DNA of 64,000 nt from Eunapius fragilis (GCA_963681505.1 OY811975.1:5757490-5821489); one strand, 5' to 3'. Shown: positions 51,655 to 62,798, numbered from the stretch's first letter. Made by a program: numbers and translations. Notes: generated by a model not told the origin, from the letters alone.

Positions 51655-52620
51655 TTAATAATAATTTCTGTGCAGGTTGCTTAACAGAGTTATATGTGTG
51701 AACAAGGTTATATTGAAATATGGATGTATGCTTTCAATACCCTGCTCCCCTAAGTAGCCAAAACCAAAATGCCATCGTCTTAAGAAGGGTACCACATGAG
51801 ACTCAAGTATGTGCATTTTAGGGGTTACTGTAGCATTGGGGAAATTAACACGGTAGAACTGCATAAAGTTGCTGATATCTTGTTCTGTAGATACAAGCAT
51901 TAATCTGCTTATTAAACATACCTAGAGCATTAACTTCAACATCCGTAACCACATTTTTATCATATGTGGTATGGCACTTCTGAAATAGGGTAAGTACCTT
52001 TAAATACTTCTGGCTTATAACTTCTACTTCGCTCAAAAGTGATGGACAGTGTTGTTTTGCTACATTAACAATGCTGTTGCAGAGGGTTGCAGTGTTGTTG
52101 ACCTAATAGAGAGAAAAGTACCATGACAATTTTCATCCTGCCTTTAGGGCTCTATGGACATGGTTGTCCACAAATGCACCACTATAGTTGGCTTGACACT
52201 GTATACGTACATGGAAGGAGGCCAATGCATTGTCAAGAGCTTTGACAAAGGGACCTTCTTCTTTGTGGAACTCCTTTTGGAGTGTACGATTGAGTTTTGC
52301 TAGCTGAGATGCCTGTAAAAGTAAGGTTTCTGCAATTTTTATTTTATTGCTTACTTACTATATTTTTACCAGTTCACTTTCCCTCTTTTTCATTTCACAT
52401 ATGTATGTGCAAATGCTATGAATCACAGTTGCATAATTTGTTAGCTCCTCAGGTGATACAGAAAGATTTAGGAGTAGAATCTCTTCCATCATCTGGATAC
52501 TGGATTTCACTCCAAGAACAAGGCCTTCTTCCTTTCGTCGGCTATCCCATGGGTCGTACAATAGTAGTCAAACCTTTCCTTATAGTCGTCGATACTTTCC
52601 ACATCAGAGTCGAAAGGGTC
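51655..52620 (-). pseudogene. C-terminal exons of an N-RAG-TP-like transposon protein
   Basis: Minus-strand blocks in order: LNRTLQKEFHKEEGPFVKAL and NYSGAFVDNHVHRALK (52140-52310), LLSEVEVISQKYLKVLTLFQ and KCHTTYDKNVV (~51930-52090), then FMQFYRVNFPNATVTPKMHI and the GEQGIESIH block (51655-51880). These resemble the C-terminal part of a protein family found in marine invertebrate transposons whose N-terminus is RAG1-like. Introns separate the blocks (for example the acceptor near 52310). Block order matches the N-terminal exon to the right, but the long middle of the protein is missing. Confidence 0.6.
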
Positions 52621-52672
52621 TGACGAACGTGCTGTTTCCATCCCACCCTCGTCACCAATTTTCTACAGTAAA

Positions 52673-53524
52673 CTAGAGAGTTGGAAAACTCGCCATTTCA
52701 ACAGGAGATAGGGGCTCAGTCACAGGATTGTGAAGAATCTCTTGAAGTACACCATCCACTGGAACATACTGACATGAGCTTTGCAAATGAGGTGTGTAGT
52801 CTGATAGTGGAAATTGGTTTTTGCATCGACTGCAAGCAAAACTGATACTGCTTAGTGTGTCTAAAACAAGGCTACATGGTGGTCTTATTGTAGCAGCATC
52901 TTTCAAATGATCCCCATAACAACAGGGACACACAAGCTCATGCTTGACTTCAAGCCAAGAGCAGCAACATTTGGAGCATACTATAGCTCCACATGTAACT
53001 AACTCAATTGGGCTGTTGAGGACTTCGAGACACAGTGGACACATAGCGCTATCTGAAGATGCATTACCCACCAGTTTGGGTGGCTCTTCAGTAAATGATA
53101 CAAGAGGCGGTGGTGCTATCAACCCAATGTGATGGACTAAATTCCTGATTGGAATATCTGGAGGCCTACCATCTAACTTGATCTTCTTTGGTCTCCCTCC
53201 CCTATCACATTTCCTCCCTTGCTCACACGCCCTACACACATCGTCATTGTGTGACATCCAACCATCAAAAACCCCAGTGCACACATTGTATAATCTTCCA
53301 CTATCTAGTGCCTTCTTATAAGATGCAATGGTTTGGTAGCACAAGTAGCAAAATGAGGTAGGATGTGTGGATGGCAGATCATTGCTGATACTTATTCCGA
53401 ATACAATTAATAGGTCTGAAGTATATGAGATACAACTGTAGATAGGTACTTTGCGTCTTGTAGATGTGCAAAGCCTAGCACAAATCTTGCATAACTTTAC
53501 TAAATGGTGTGCATGTTCCGCCAT
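52673..53524 (-). CDS. N-RAG-TP-like N-terminal exon: zinc pairs, AT-hook-like, RING and C2HC finger
   Basis: Open 283-codon frame from the ATG at 53524. Zinc-type pairs C12/C15 and C59/C62, a C97..C100..C106 cluster, then GRPKK (residues 110-114). RING-like C162-x2-C165-x12-C178-x4-C183-x2-C186...C199-x2-C202, in which Ala occupies the usual His position. A C2HC finger follows (C231, C234, H246, C251). A RING followed by a zinc finger resembles the N-terminal part of RAG1, and such proteins are encoded by N-RAG-TP transposons described in molluscs. The frame stops soon after a TEPLSPVE motif, where family proteins continue, so the central part is deleted. Probably not a functional full-length protein. 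Confidence 0.7.
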   Translation of the reverse strand: MAEHAHHLVKLCKICARLCTSTRRKVPIYSCISYTSDLLIVFGISISNDLPSTHPTSFCYLCYQTIASYKKALDSGRLYNVCTGVFDGWMSHNDDVCRACEQGRKCDRGGRPKKIKLDGRPPDIPIRNLVHHIGLIAPPPLVSFTEEPPKLVGNASSDSAMCPLCLEVLNSPIELVTCGAIVCSKCCCSWLEVKHELVCPCCYGDHLKDAATIRPPCSLVLDTLSSISFACSRCKNQFPLSDYTPHLQSSCQYVPVDGVLQEILHNPVTEPLSPVEMASFPTL

Positions 53525-54187
53525 TGTGTGACTTTACGCAAGCGCTCACCTCCAACTACGTGAAAGTCAACGATTTTTGCCATATTATAGAATACGAGAA
53601 AAAAACACTCATTACACCTGGTTACTTTATACGTGTTGTGTAATGACACAGGAACACAGACACGTTGGCAGAATCGCTGGGAAAACTGCAGGAAGCTGAA
53701 AAAGTGACCTTCTATGCACATCGCTCGAACCACTCGTTGTAAACGTAGCTCAATTAACACGTGCGCAGTAGACAGGAACCAAAAACTGAAGTTGCGTGCT
53801 TGGGATACGAAATCCATCTAGGACTGTCCCAAAATATGCTACGTGCCAAACCTTGTACATTGCTACCCGATACCAGACACATCGAGCGTTTCGAAGCATA
53901 CTTGGTTGCTATGCTGGTTGCTAAGAGGATGTTAACTAATACCGTAAATTTCTATTTATAAACTAAGTTTCCAGCCGCAAACAGCCGTGACCATGTGTGG
54001 CCTTTCAAAACCATGTGTGGCCAACCAAAACCCTGTGTGATTTTTGGCACGGATTCCACACCATATGTCGTGGCAGCGAAAAGGGACCTAGCGCATATTA
54101 TATTTAAAATTTTCCAGGAAGGAGCATCAATTTAAGTTGACGCATGCTAAATGTACGCGTAATTACAAATTCAGGCACTGTAACTCC
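53525..54187. other. Upstream of the N-RAG-like exon; no gene seen
   Basis: Contains a triple near-repeat AACCATGTGTGGCC at about 53987-54035 and no recognised ORF. Confidence 0.35.
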
Positions 54188-54387
54188 NNNNNNNNNNNNN
54201 NNNNNNNNNNNNNNNNNNNNNNNNNNNNNNNNNNNNNNNNNNNNNNNNNNNNNNNNNNNNNNNNNNNNNNNNNNNNNNNNNNNNNNNNNNNNNNNNNNNN
54301 NNNNNNNNNNNNNNNNNNNNNNNNNNNNNNNNNNNNNNNNNNNNNNNNNNNNNNNNNNNNNNNNNNNNNNNNNNNNNNNNNNNNNNN
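54188..54387. other. Assembly gap, exactly 200 N
   Basis: A fixed-size gap of unknown true length. Order and orientation across it depend on scaffolding. Confidence 0.99.
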
Positions 54388-55031
54388 GCAATCATTTGAT
54401 TCATGGAGTGGAGGTGGTGGTGGTGGTGGAGGTGGTGGTGGTGGTGGGAGGGTGGGTCCACCACCCCCACCTCACCCATCCCCCTGCTCCTGCCCTTGAC
54501 TAGCTGATGAACCACCAAACAGTGCACAGGGTGCTGCTCTTTAACCCTAGCCACGAAGACCTGTACATTATCCTCATATTAACGGTAGTGTAACTACTGT
54601 TAATAACTGCTGTTAATGTACAAGGTCCCCACCATGGCATGTTCCTCAGTGAGGAAGTGAGAAATTGTTTCGTGCTCAGTTCAACCATCAACAACACTTC
54701 TAGTGGTGCCTGGGGCCAGTCTCTGCTTAGCCTACAGTTTTGGAGGCCTTTGCTCCATCTCACAGCAGCATGCATGCACCTTCTCGTCCCATCAGGATTT
54801 GGCTGTGCAGATGACAACTATGTTTGATCCGTTGTCCCTCCAGACGCTAGTGAAGTTTTATTCATCAACCCTCAATCAATCCTATATTGAACCTGCTGCC
54901 GTAGGTTCAAATCCAGTTGAATGCTTATCGGATGCTATCAACAGAACATTGTCCACTTTCAATCTCATCTAAGGTCCTCCTCCTCTCCAGCCGCATGGCT
55001 TACCTCTTGTCAGTACCTGCACTTGGAACCC

Positions 55032-55312
55032 AATGAGTAAGGTGGTGTGGGGGTTAACGCGCCTTGTGGCCCTTCTGCACTAAGGTGGTGTGGGGGTTAA
55101 TGTGCCTTGTGGCCCTTCTGCACTGAGGTGGTGTGGGGGTTAATGTATAACGTGCCTTGTGGTCCTTCTGCACTAAGGTGGTGTGGGGGTTAACGTGCCT
55201 TGTGGCCCTTCTGCACTAAGGTGGTGTGGGGGTTAACGTGCCTTGTGGCCCTTCTGCACTAAGGTGATGTGGGGGGGGGGGGGGGGTAGTGTGCCTTGTG
55301 GCCTTTCTGCAC
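55032..55312. repeat. ~43-bp minisatellite (CTAAGGTGGTGTGGGGGTTA...)
   Basis: Six to seven units containing GTGCCTTGTGGCCCTTCTGC. The last units are disturbed by poly-G. Confidence 0.9.
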
Positions 55313-55359
55313 TGATATTGCATCTGGACCTTTTCTGCTCACTGGGTGGCCTGGGGTTT

Positions 55360-55400
55360 GTGTGTGTGGGGGGGGGGGGGGGGGGGGGGAGGGGGGGGGG
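55360..55400. repeat. Poly-G tract
   Basis: A run of about 20 G, then GA and another G run. A second purine block (GGGGGGAGGGGGG) lies at 55535-55563. Confidence 0.9.
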
Positions 55401-55564
55401 CAAGATGGGAGCATATGCATGTGCATACAACCAGTTGTGTGATATGGTTATTGTGACCTCTGCCATCATGCCCACCTCAGCATGAGTGGACATGGTCGTA
55501 CAAACCACACATGCTTGTCCTCTCCTCTCCTCTTGGGGGGAGGGGGGAGGGGGGAGGGGGGGAG

Positions 55565-56365
55565 AGTGAGTTGCTTTGCAAATACAATGGTCCTACTTGA
55601 ATAAGGCCACATTTGTTCATCCTGAACCCAGCAATGGCTAATGGCAAAATGCATACCAAGACTAATCTCCTTACTCATACAACAATAATTGTTTTAAGCA
55701 CTATGGAAGGATATACATCGTGTGCCTTAAATCTGGTTATTGTTTCTGCCAGTGAGTTGGCAGATTGATTTTCAAATGTCTCATTATTTAACCCTTGTTT
55801 GTAGTCAGAGTGAGTTAGTTGTAGGAAAACAAAATCTCAAAGATTGATTGGGGGTGATGTCACCACCTGTTGGTGTTGTACTGACATACAATGAGGTCGT
55901 TAGAGGGGCAGCTAGTTCCCTAGATGGCTGATGTGGTAATGATTCAGAGTTTTTATTGTAATTAATGTCTACCCCCTCCCCCCTCTCTCCTCTCTCTCCC
56001 CTCCCTCCTTCCTTGTTCAATGCAAAATGGCTGATTCATTGGCACTCCGTAATTATGTAAGATAATACTAAAATGGTGTGTGTAAAGTAATATCAATGAC
56101 AAGGCCTCGAGTTCATCATTGATTTGCAAGGTAAAAAGGTGGGTGGTTAGTGGACCTGCACTACGCTGACAGCTTTTAAGATGCAAGTACAACCACTTCA
56201 TGAGAATAGAGCAAGGGCTCAATTTCAAGGCTACTAGTATTTGCAAGGTTGTCTTACCAGTGCATGGTTGCAAATTTATACTATTTAGGATTGTAAAGCT
56301 CAACGAATATTATGAATTCATGCTTTTCATCGCATGCCTTCATTATGTACGTGTTCCGCTTTTAA
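55565..56365. other. No gene seen
   Basis: AT-rich; a pyrimidine-rich stretch (CCCCTCCCCCCTCTCTCC) at 55970-56000. It may be the degraded 5' part of the RLE copy that follows. Confidence 0.35.
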
Positions 56366-56369
56366 AAAT

Positions 56370-57590
56370 TAATGACATCAGGTGCTCAATCCTACCCAAC
56401 TTGGACAACCTCGGTGCACCAATTGGGATTGTTCCAAGGAAAGCGTGCAGAGTCCAGGAAGCTGCTGTCTGGTTTGGTGGATGTGGTCTCCAGGCAGCAG
56501 TTACCCACATATGGATGGTCTGTGCACACAGCAATGGTTACCCCCACCCAGCCTGACCTCAAGGCGCCCTGAGGTCTTATGACGAGGATGTCAAACAGTG
56601 CTTTGCACTATGCTCAGCCATTGAAGTTCCCCAATGCAGCAATGAGATATGGTGTGGAGCACAAGCTCCTCGGACTGAAATTTAGTGGTCTTGGCCTTCA
56701 CTCAGTCTCGCGTCATGCTGCTGCTGCCTTCATTGCATCCCTATCATCCTCTGCCTTTGACAGAGCTGACAACATCCACCTTAGGCAGGCAGTAGTGTCA
56801 TGTAGTTTACTTCCCGCTGCCATCTCAGTTAATTTTCCCACACCTACCCAGAATGTTTGTCTGACGACCAACTTCTCTTCATCATGTTGGAGGTTTTCCT
56901 CTCCTGCCAACATATCTCGTAGTTGGTGGCAGCGTTCTTCCTCTTGGCTATCAGTGGTCCCTTCCCCTGGCATGATTTGGGCTTACACTTGGATTCCAAT
57001 GAGTACCAGATGGCCATTTAGGTGGTGGCTGGGACTGGACACTTCAGGTAGATCCATGTGCCCATTCTGCCCCGATACTACCCTTCATCATGCTTGTGAC
57101 CTGCAGGCATGGGGGAGATGTTGCAATACACCATAGTCAGATCTTTGACCTTGTTGTCAAGCTCATCTCAGTGACAGGTTGGAGAAGGCCATGACATCAC
57201 TAGATAGGACCTTGACCACACCAGACCAGCTGAAATTCTCATTGCTGCATGGGACATAGGCAAACCTGCAGCACTAGACATCACACCACCCTCTCTGCCT
57301 GGCTATTTTAGGTGAGTCCTGTCACTAGACTAGTGCAGCAGCCCTTGCAGCAGAGGCCTGTAAGCCACACTCCAATGGACCCAAATGCCAGGAGTTGGGT
57401 TGGTCCTGCATTCCATTGGCAGTGTGTAAACGTTGGGGGGCAAGTAGACCTGTGATGCCTTCTCCAGGCTGGCATCTTACCTGGCCTTTCATCAGCCCTC
57501 CAAGTCACCAGTGGCATTGACCAGTTGAATATGGTCCTGAACTGGTCCATTGCCAGAGCCATCCTTACTAGGGAGCTCCCACCCTTATAA
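56370..57590 (+). pseudogene. RLE retrotransposon, RT end plus endonuclease, heavily damaged
   Basis: ILPNLDNLGAPIG (56390) matches the segment after the RT catalytic motif. The thumb follows (LLGLKFSGLGLHSVSRHAAA), then WWLGLDTSGRSMCPFCPD with the first knuckle cysteines. Frame-broken endonuclease text continues (DIGKPAALDI near 57255-57290; ARSWVG block near 57400; ARAILTRE at 57555). An (AAAT)n tail lies at 57640-57665. Confidence 0.75.
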
Positions 57591-57739
57591 CTGCTTATGT
57601 TTGCACTTGGTGTAATGTTTTGTACTTATCTAACTATTGTAATATTAAAATAAATAAATAAAAGCAAAATTAAAAAAAGTACGGTATGATAAAAATTAAG
57701 AAATACAAGATACAAGAGATTACATGAATACATAGAAAA

Positions 57740-58260
57740 ATTCAAAGGATGTCCTGGAGGCCAAGGGAGGGAGAACATCTTGCCAATAAGGCTCTAGCCA
57801 CGGCCCGAACCAGGGTAAGGTTCAGCCTGCTGTACAGCTCTGTGAGCACCTTACCTTTGTGGGAAGAGGTGATGATGGCCAGGTGAGAAGCCTAGCGAGA
57901 GAAAGTGGATTGGGCTTCCCTACCCCTGTTTCTATAGGTGTCTACCGCAAGTGGGATACACACCCAACCCAGCCCTGAACACTTGGGGTCGTTTGCTCTA
58001 TGCTTCCTGGCCTCCACCTCCTCCGCTGCAGCCCCTTAAGACAAGTTTGCTGCTGTTAGGATAGAAGGGATTAAGGGAGAGGTCAATGGGATGTCAAGGG
58101 CATGCAGCATGTTTTCCTCTCTCCCGATTGAGGACAAGCACATCTGCTGGCCGAGTACGGCTTAAGTCTGGTGTAATGCCAACTCTACTCTCACTCCAAG
58201 ATGGGCACGATGGCAAAACTCAACAATCATGTTTCGCAGGTGGTTGTGGCGGGTGAATTA
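57740..58260 (-). pseudogene. RLE retrotransposon, 3' fragment, opposite strand
   Basis: CSGLGWVCIPLAVDTYRNRG and LYSRLNLTLVRAVARALLA are readable on the minus strand, with stops between. Its 3' end faces the tail of the plus copy at 56370-57590. Confidence 0.75.
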
Positions 58261-58401
58261 CTATATCATTTTAAAAATCCAGGAAACAGAGAGCGATAAT
58301 AGCAACGATTATATGATAAAATAATTCTTTTCCTCAGTACGGCAGAGATAAAATATTATCTCTGGCCTGGTACGGCTAGAAATTTAGAAATAACACTTAA
58401 A

Positions 58402-59283
58402 TTAACTTCTCAGGAAAGCGTCAACTTTGGAGTTAAACTCTGCTGCAAATCGCATATGCAGGTTGTGCTTCCCTTCTTCGAAGTAGACTGTCTGGCTGCA
58501 AGAGATATTGTCTCTCAGGTACACAGGGTGGAAAGCTGGGACGAGAGGGTCTTTCCTTCCGTGCATCACGAGCGTCGGACATCGCACGCGGCCAAGTTCG
58601 CTCCTGCACAAGTCTCCTCCCTTTGAATGCACCGCGACCATCGAGTCCACCCACTCCGCCCACTCCCGTTCCAGGGAAGGTCCGTAGATGGGCTCCAGGG
58701 ACGCGCGCATGGAGGCGCTCCACTGCCTCACGTCCCTCACGGCCAGGAACATCTCGATGTCCTCGTCGCTGACGTACGCGTTGGCCCCCCACACAACCAT
58801 CTTGCGCACAGATTCGGGGAAAAGGGCGGCCAAGAATAGCGCCGCGACCCCGCCGTCGCTCCACCCGAGGACCGAGAACCGGTCGTAGCCGAGCGCCTTC
58901 ATCACCGCGTGCGCGTGAACGGCGTCTGCGCGAAGGAAGTGCACGGGTCCCAAGCGATAGGCTCTGGGCGGAGGGCGAGAGGAGCCGTACCCGAGCGGGT
59001 CGTATCCGACTACGGTGTAGGCTTCGTTGTTGCCGAAGTACTCGAATTGGGGCTTGAAATCCGTTAGGGCCGTACCCAGCGCGCCCGGCATGCACAGTAT
59101 TGGATGCTTCCCCGTCCCCCTCCGCTCGAACCAGATGTTGCCTCCTTCGACACGGACTCTACCGCTTTGTGACCCCGCGAGGACGGATTGGCCGGACGCG
59201 TGACACTTTCTCTTAGCTTGGGAATACAGCGCATTAATCACAGGTCCTTGGGTGAGGCTACGGTAGCAGATGCGATGAAGCAT
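58402..59283 (-). CDS. BPHL: Valacyclovir hydrolase-like alpha/beta hydrolase, 293 aa, single exon
   Basis: Serine hydrolase of the BPHL family, which cleaves amino-acid esters and is mitochondrial in vertebrates. The N-terminal ~38 residues are basic and lack acidic residues, consistent with a mitochondrial presequence. The catalytic triad is visible: nucleophile S142 in LGWSDGG, D245 in GRKDPLVP, and H273 or H276 in GKHNLHMRF (H273 is the likelier by family alignment). The oxyanion region is LCMPGALG. GANAYVSDED is a further family signature. Length matches the family. No intron, and the sequence is clearly more GC-rich than its surroundings. The start at 59283 gives the presequence. A retrocopy or an unusual GC-rich gene are both possible; there is no lesion. 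Confidence 0.93.
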   Translation of the reverse strand: MLHRICYRSLTQGPVINALYSQAKRKCHASGQSVLAGSQSGRVRVEGGNIWFERRGTGKHPILCMPGALGTALTDFKPQFEYFGNNEAYTVVGYDPLGYGSSRPPPRAYRLGPVHFLRADAVHAHAVMKALGYDRFSVLGWSDGGVAALFLAALFPESVRKMVVWGANAYVSDEDIEMFLAVRDVRQWSASMRASLEPIYGPSLEREWAEWVDSMVAVHSKGGDLCRSELGRVRCPTLVMHGRKDPLVPAFHPVYLRDNISCSQTVYFEEGKHNLHMRFAAEFNSKVDAFLRS

Positions 59284-59631
59284 ATTGAAACTTGCATATT
59301 ACTAAATTATAAATATACCGTTCTAATTGATGCCGTTTGTTATGATACGTACACAGCACGACAATTTCAGCTCGTAACAATCCTGCGTCATATGGTTGGT
59401 GTGATTGTTGTTATGTGTGTGTAAGTGCATGCGTGTGTGCATGTGTATGGGCGTGAAAACGACATTCGAAGATTGAATAACATGTACAAAAACTATATTT
59501 AAACAACTTTTGTCAAGCAACGTACTGAAGTAAGCACGTGCATATGACAGACCGCTGCATGCACATCCGTGTAATGACGCCCAATTGCACCTGAATCAAA
59601 TAATTATCTTGCTGCAGTGGTATATGATATT
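59284..59631. promoter_or_regulatory. Short shared 5' region between divergent BPHL and SAAL1 genes
   Basis: Only 348 bases separate the BPHL start (59283, minus) from the SAAL1 start (59632, plus), so their promoters must overlap or be very close. I recognise no specific core element. Confidence 0.55.
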
Positions 59632-59913
59632 ATGGCTGACTGGAACCCACCACCACCTGAACAGAACGAGGGTGTTATATTAAATGCTATACCAGATGAA
59701 GACAGGATTGGGGACACAGTGTTCAGCAAGGCCTGGATACTCTCCCTCCTTGTGGAGGCTGTGAAGGCTGTTGACCTCAGCACGTCTGGGCCACAAGCAG
59801 AACGTGAAGTGGGTGCATGCAGATTTAACTCCATTGATAGTAGAGTTTACTGTGACTGCTACTGTGGAATGGATGTCTCTATTGTGTATTTATTTGTATG
59901 TGTTTATATTCCA

Positions 59914-59952
<39 letters not shown>

Positions 59953-62798
59953 CATGTGTTCATGTGTACATGTGAGTGTGCATGTGTGGGTGTAAAATGC
60001 TGTGTGAGGTGTGAGTGATGGTGCTGTGTGGTCTCTGTTGTCCAAATGATTGACCTTTATTAATACTCTTGTTTTGCTAATGTTCTCCATAGAAAGTAGT
60101 GTGTGATGTTTGTTGGTGAAAAGTGAACCTACTTTAATTCAACAGGGTGTTTGTGTTTCAAATGTGGAAGGACAGAAAAGAGAAGAAGAGGGTCCCATTG
60201 AAGGTGGGAGAGATAAAGATGGAGGGGGAGAAGGAAGAGGTGGACAAGGTGAAGGTGAAAATGGAGGATGTGGAGAGAGGGAAGGTGGAGTAGGAAGTGA
60301 GGGACGAGAAAATATTGAAAACAGAAGTGCGCAGGAGTTATCTGAGGACCTTGAAAATGACCTATGTCAACTTTGGGATGTGTCCATGAACGAGGCAAGA
60401 TATGCATGCATACACTCATCATCAACTGATGTCTGACTCCCTCACTTTCAAGGATGTTACCAAGTTCCTGGTGAACAACAATGCTGTAGATCTTTTGCTG
60501 GAGGTGGCCAATCGCTCTGAAGCACCTCGTCTTACTGTGAGTAGAATGTCATGACTCCTGTTTGTGTGGTAAATTGATTTTTTTTCCTTTAAAGGAAATC
60601 TGTGTTGGTATACTTGGCAACATGGCATGTCTTGAAGAAGTTTGCAAGAATAAGTTTGCAAGCACCGACACTATGTATGACTCCCATACCTCCACCTTGT
60701 ACATTGTCATGTATGACCCTCATACCTCCACCTTGTACATGATCATGCATGACTTCCATACCTCCACCTTGTACATGACTTCCATCCTCCATCTTTTACA
60801 TGATCATGTATGACTCCCATAACTCCACCTTATACATGATCATGTATGACTCCTCCTGTACCTCCACCTTGTACATGATCATGTATGACTCCCGTACCTC
60901 CACCTTGTACATGATCATGTATCATCTACACCTTGTACATGCACTTTGTACATATAACTCCTCACACATGCAGACGCATAATAAAACCCAGCTATAGAAA
61001 TGGTTTGATATGGATGTCTGTGTGGCTCATGATGAATTGGTCTCGACTGCAGTGTTAAAACCCACTGTATCTCATCCGCCTGGGTGACATTGAGACTTAC
61101 GAAGCCAAATTTTTTTTTCCCTCCACAAGATTGTTAAATCTTTTTTTTTTTCCCTCTTTCTTTTTCAAGTTCTTTTCTTTTCACTCTCCCTCCATTCTCC
61201 TTCGCATATACTTTACTTCATTGGGAATAGCTTAACTTTGCATTTTAAATCTATTTGTGTGGTTATATCTGACTGTAGCTTCTGTAAAAGGGTTGAACGT
61301 GTTAATCACTATCTTGACTGGCCCGGTCATTTACGAGTGTCCTCTCATTCTCTCATGCACACTGTTAACTACATATCAACATGAAAACCTTAACTTTCAA
61401 CAGTTTGTGCGTCTTGCTTCTTCTAAAGAACACTGACCCATTAGTATTGCTGGAGACGACAAGGTCAGTTCTGAGCAGGTTCTGGGTAGGGGAGGGTGTC
61501 TGTGAATGAGGTCTAGTATGAAGGGAGGTAAGGAGGGTCTAGTATGAATGGGAGGTAAGGAGGGTCTAGTATGGAGGGAGGTAAGGAAGTCTAGTATGAA
61601 GGGAGGTAAGGAGGCCTAGTATGAAGGGAGGTAAGGAGGCCTAGTATGGAGGGAGGTAAGGAGGCCTAGTATGGAGGGAGGTAAGGAAGTCTAGTATGAA
61701 GGGAGGTAAGGAGGCCTAGTATGAAAGGAGGTAAGGAGGCCTAGTATGAAGGGAGGTAAGGAGGCCTAGTATGAAAGGAGGTAAGGAGGCCTAGTATGAA
61801 GGGAGGTAAGGAGGTCTAGTGTGAAGGGAGGTAAGGAGGTCTAGTATGAAGGGAGGTAAGGAGGCCTAGTATGAAAGGAGGTAAGGAGGCCTAGTATGAA
61901 GGGAGGTAAGGAGGTCTAGTGTGAAGGGAGGTAAGGAGGTCTAGTATGAAGGGAGGTAAGGAGGTCTAGTATGAAGGGAGGTAAGGAGGTCTAGTATGAA
62001 GGGAGGCAGGGGAGATGGTCAATACTATTTAAAGATGCTGGTCAAATGAAAGATTTTGTAAGGATAATATTTCTTTTTAGATTATTATATTTTTCTGTGC
62101 AATGTTATCTAGCGGGCCAGGAGGGAAGGGGTGGGGGGGGGGGGGGGGGGGGGGTTGGGGAGAAGCGCATATGTATCTGGGGTAACGAGGGGGGAGAACT
62201 ATATCTCTCAATCTACGGAGGTTGCATTTAAAGGTTACTTTATGTCTTCTCTTCTTCAGACTGGTGCACACTTGTGTCTGCCATGAAAGTGCGAGCAAAG
62301 AGTGGATCAAAGCCATACAGATTACAACCTCTGTTCGTGAGGACCTCATATTTATCTTGAAGAGCTCAACCAATGGTAAGGACCCCTCCCTCACCACACA
62401 TGACCCCTCCCTCACCACACATGACCCCTCCCTCACCACACATGACCCCTCCCTCACCACACATGACCCCTCCATCACACATGACCCGTCCCTCATTACA
62501 CATGACCCGTCCCTCACCACACATGACCCCTCCCTCACCACACGACCACTCCCTCATCACACACGACCACTCCCTCATCACACATGACCACTCCCTCATC
62601 ACTCGTGACCTCTCCCCACCACATCACAAAGCTCATTGCACCCAATAAATGTGATTGATTCTGCCCTTAACTAGAGGACCTGTTGAAGAATGTGGCTGTG
62701 CTTCTGGACAGGCTGCTTGACTCCACTGAGGAGCTTCTGAACGACTGGGCTACCAGGGACCTATTTTTGGCAATATGTGAGGCGTGTGAACAAACAAA
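59632..62798 (+). CDS. SAAL1: SAAL1-like protein, seven exons, 3' end outside the window
   Basis: Homologue of serum amyloid A-like 1, an armadillo-fold protein linked to cell proliferation. Exons: 59632-59808 (GDTVFSKAWILSLLVEAVKA), 60146-60394 (LENDLCQLWDVSMNE after a Glu/Gly-rich insert), 60453-60536 (DVTKFLVNNNAVDLLLEVAN), 60595-60674 (EICVGILGNMACLEEVCKNK), 61404-61463 (LCVLLLLKNTDPLVLLETTR), 62260-62375 (LVHTCVCHESASKEWIKAIQ) and 62675-62798 (DLLKNVAVLLDRLLDSTEEL). All junction phases agree; exon 1's donor (GTGGGT) is the least certain. The intron after exon 2 begins with GC and is 58 nt. Several introns contain minisatellites. The rest of the protein should lie to the right of 64000. 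Confidence 0.9.
59917..59952. repeat. (GT)n microsatellite in SAAL1 intron 1
   Basis: Pure GT for ~34 bases. Confidence 0.9.
60675..60960. repeat. ~36-bp minisatellite in SAAL1 intron 4
   Basis: Units of TATGACTCCCATACCTCCAC + CTTGTACATGATCATG, about eight copies. It starts right at the exon 4 donor (GTATGACTCC). Confidence 0.93.
61510..62012. repeat. ~25-bp minisatellite in SAAL1 intron 5
   Basis: About 20 units of GGGAGGTAAGGAGGYCTAGT + ATGAA with point variants (CCTAGT/TCTAGT, GTGAA/ATGGA), in blocks suggesting higher-order duplication. Confidence 0.95.
62130..62153. repeat. Poly-G run
   Basis: About 23 G with few interruptions, in SAAL1 intron 5. Confidence 0.9.
62378..62628. repeat. 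~19-bp minisatellite in SAAL1 intron 6
   Basis: Units of CCCCTCCCTCACCACACATGA, about 13 copies, starting just after the exon 6 donor. Confidence 0.93.

Noticed and set aside
54104..54554. ORFs spanning the run of N
   Set aside because: Created by undetermined bases; the 200-N gap has no sequence content.
58433..59095. 220-codon Arg-rich minus-strand ORF
   Set aside because: Out-of-frame shadow of the GC-rich BPHL gene.
62077..62602. Ser/Cys/Val/Met repeat ORF on the minus strand
   Set aside because: Frame through the SAAL1 intron 6 minisatellite.
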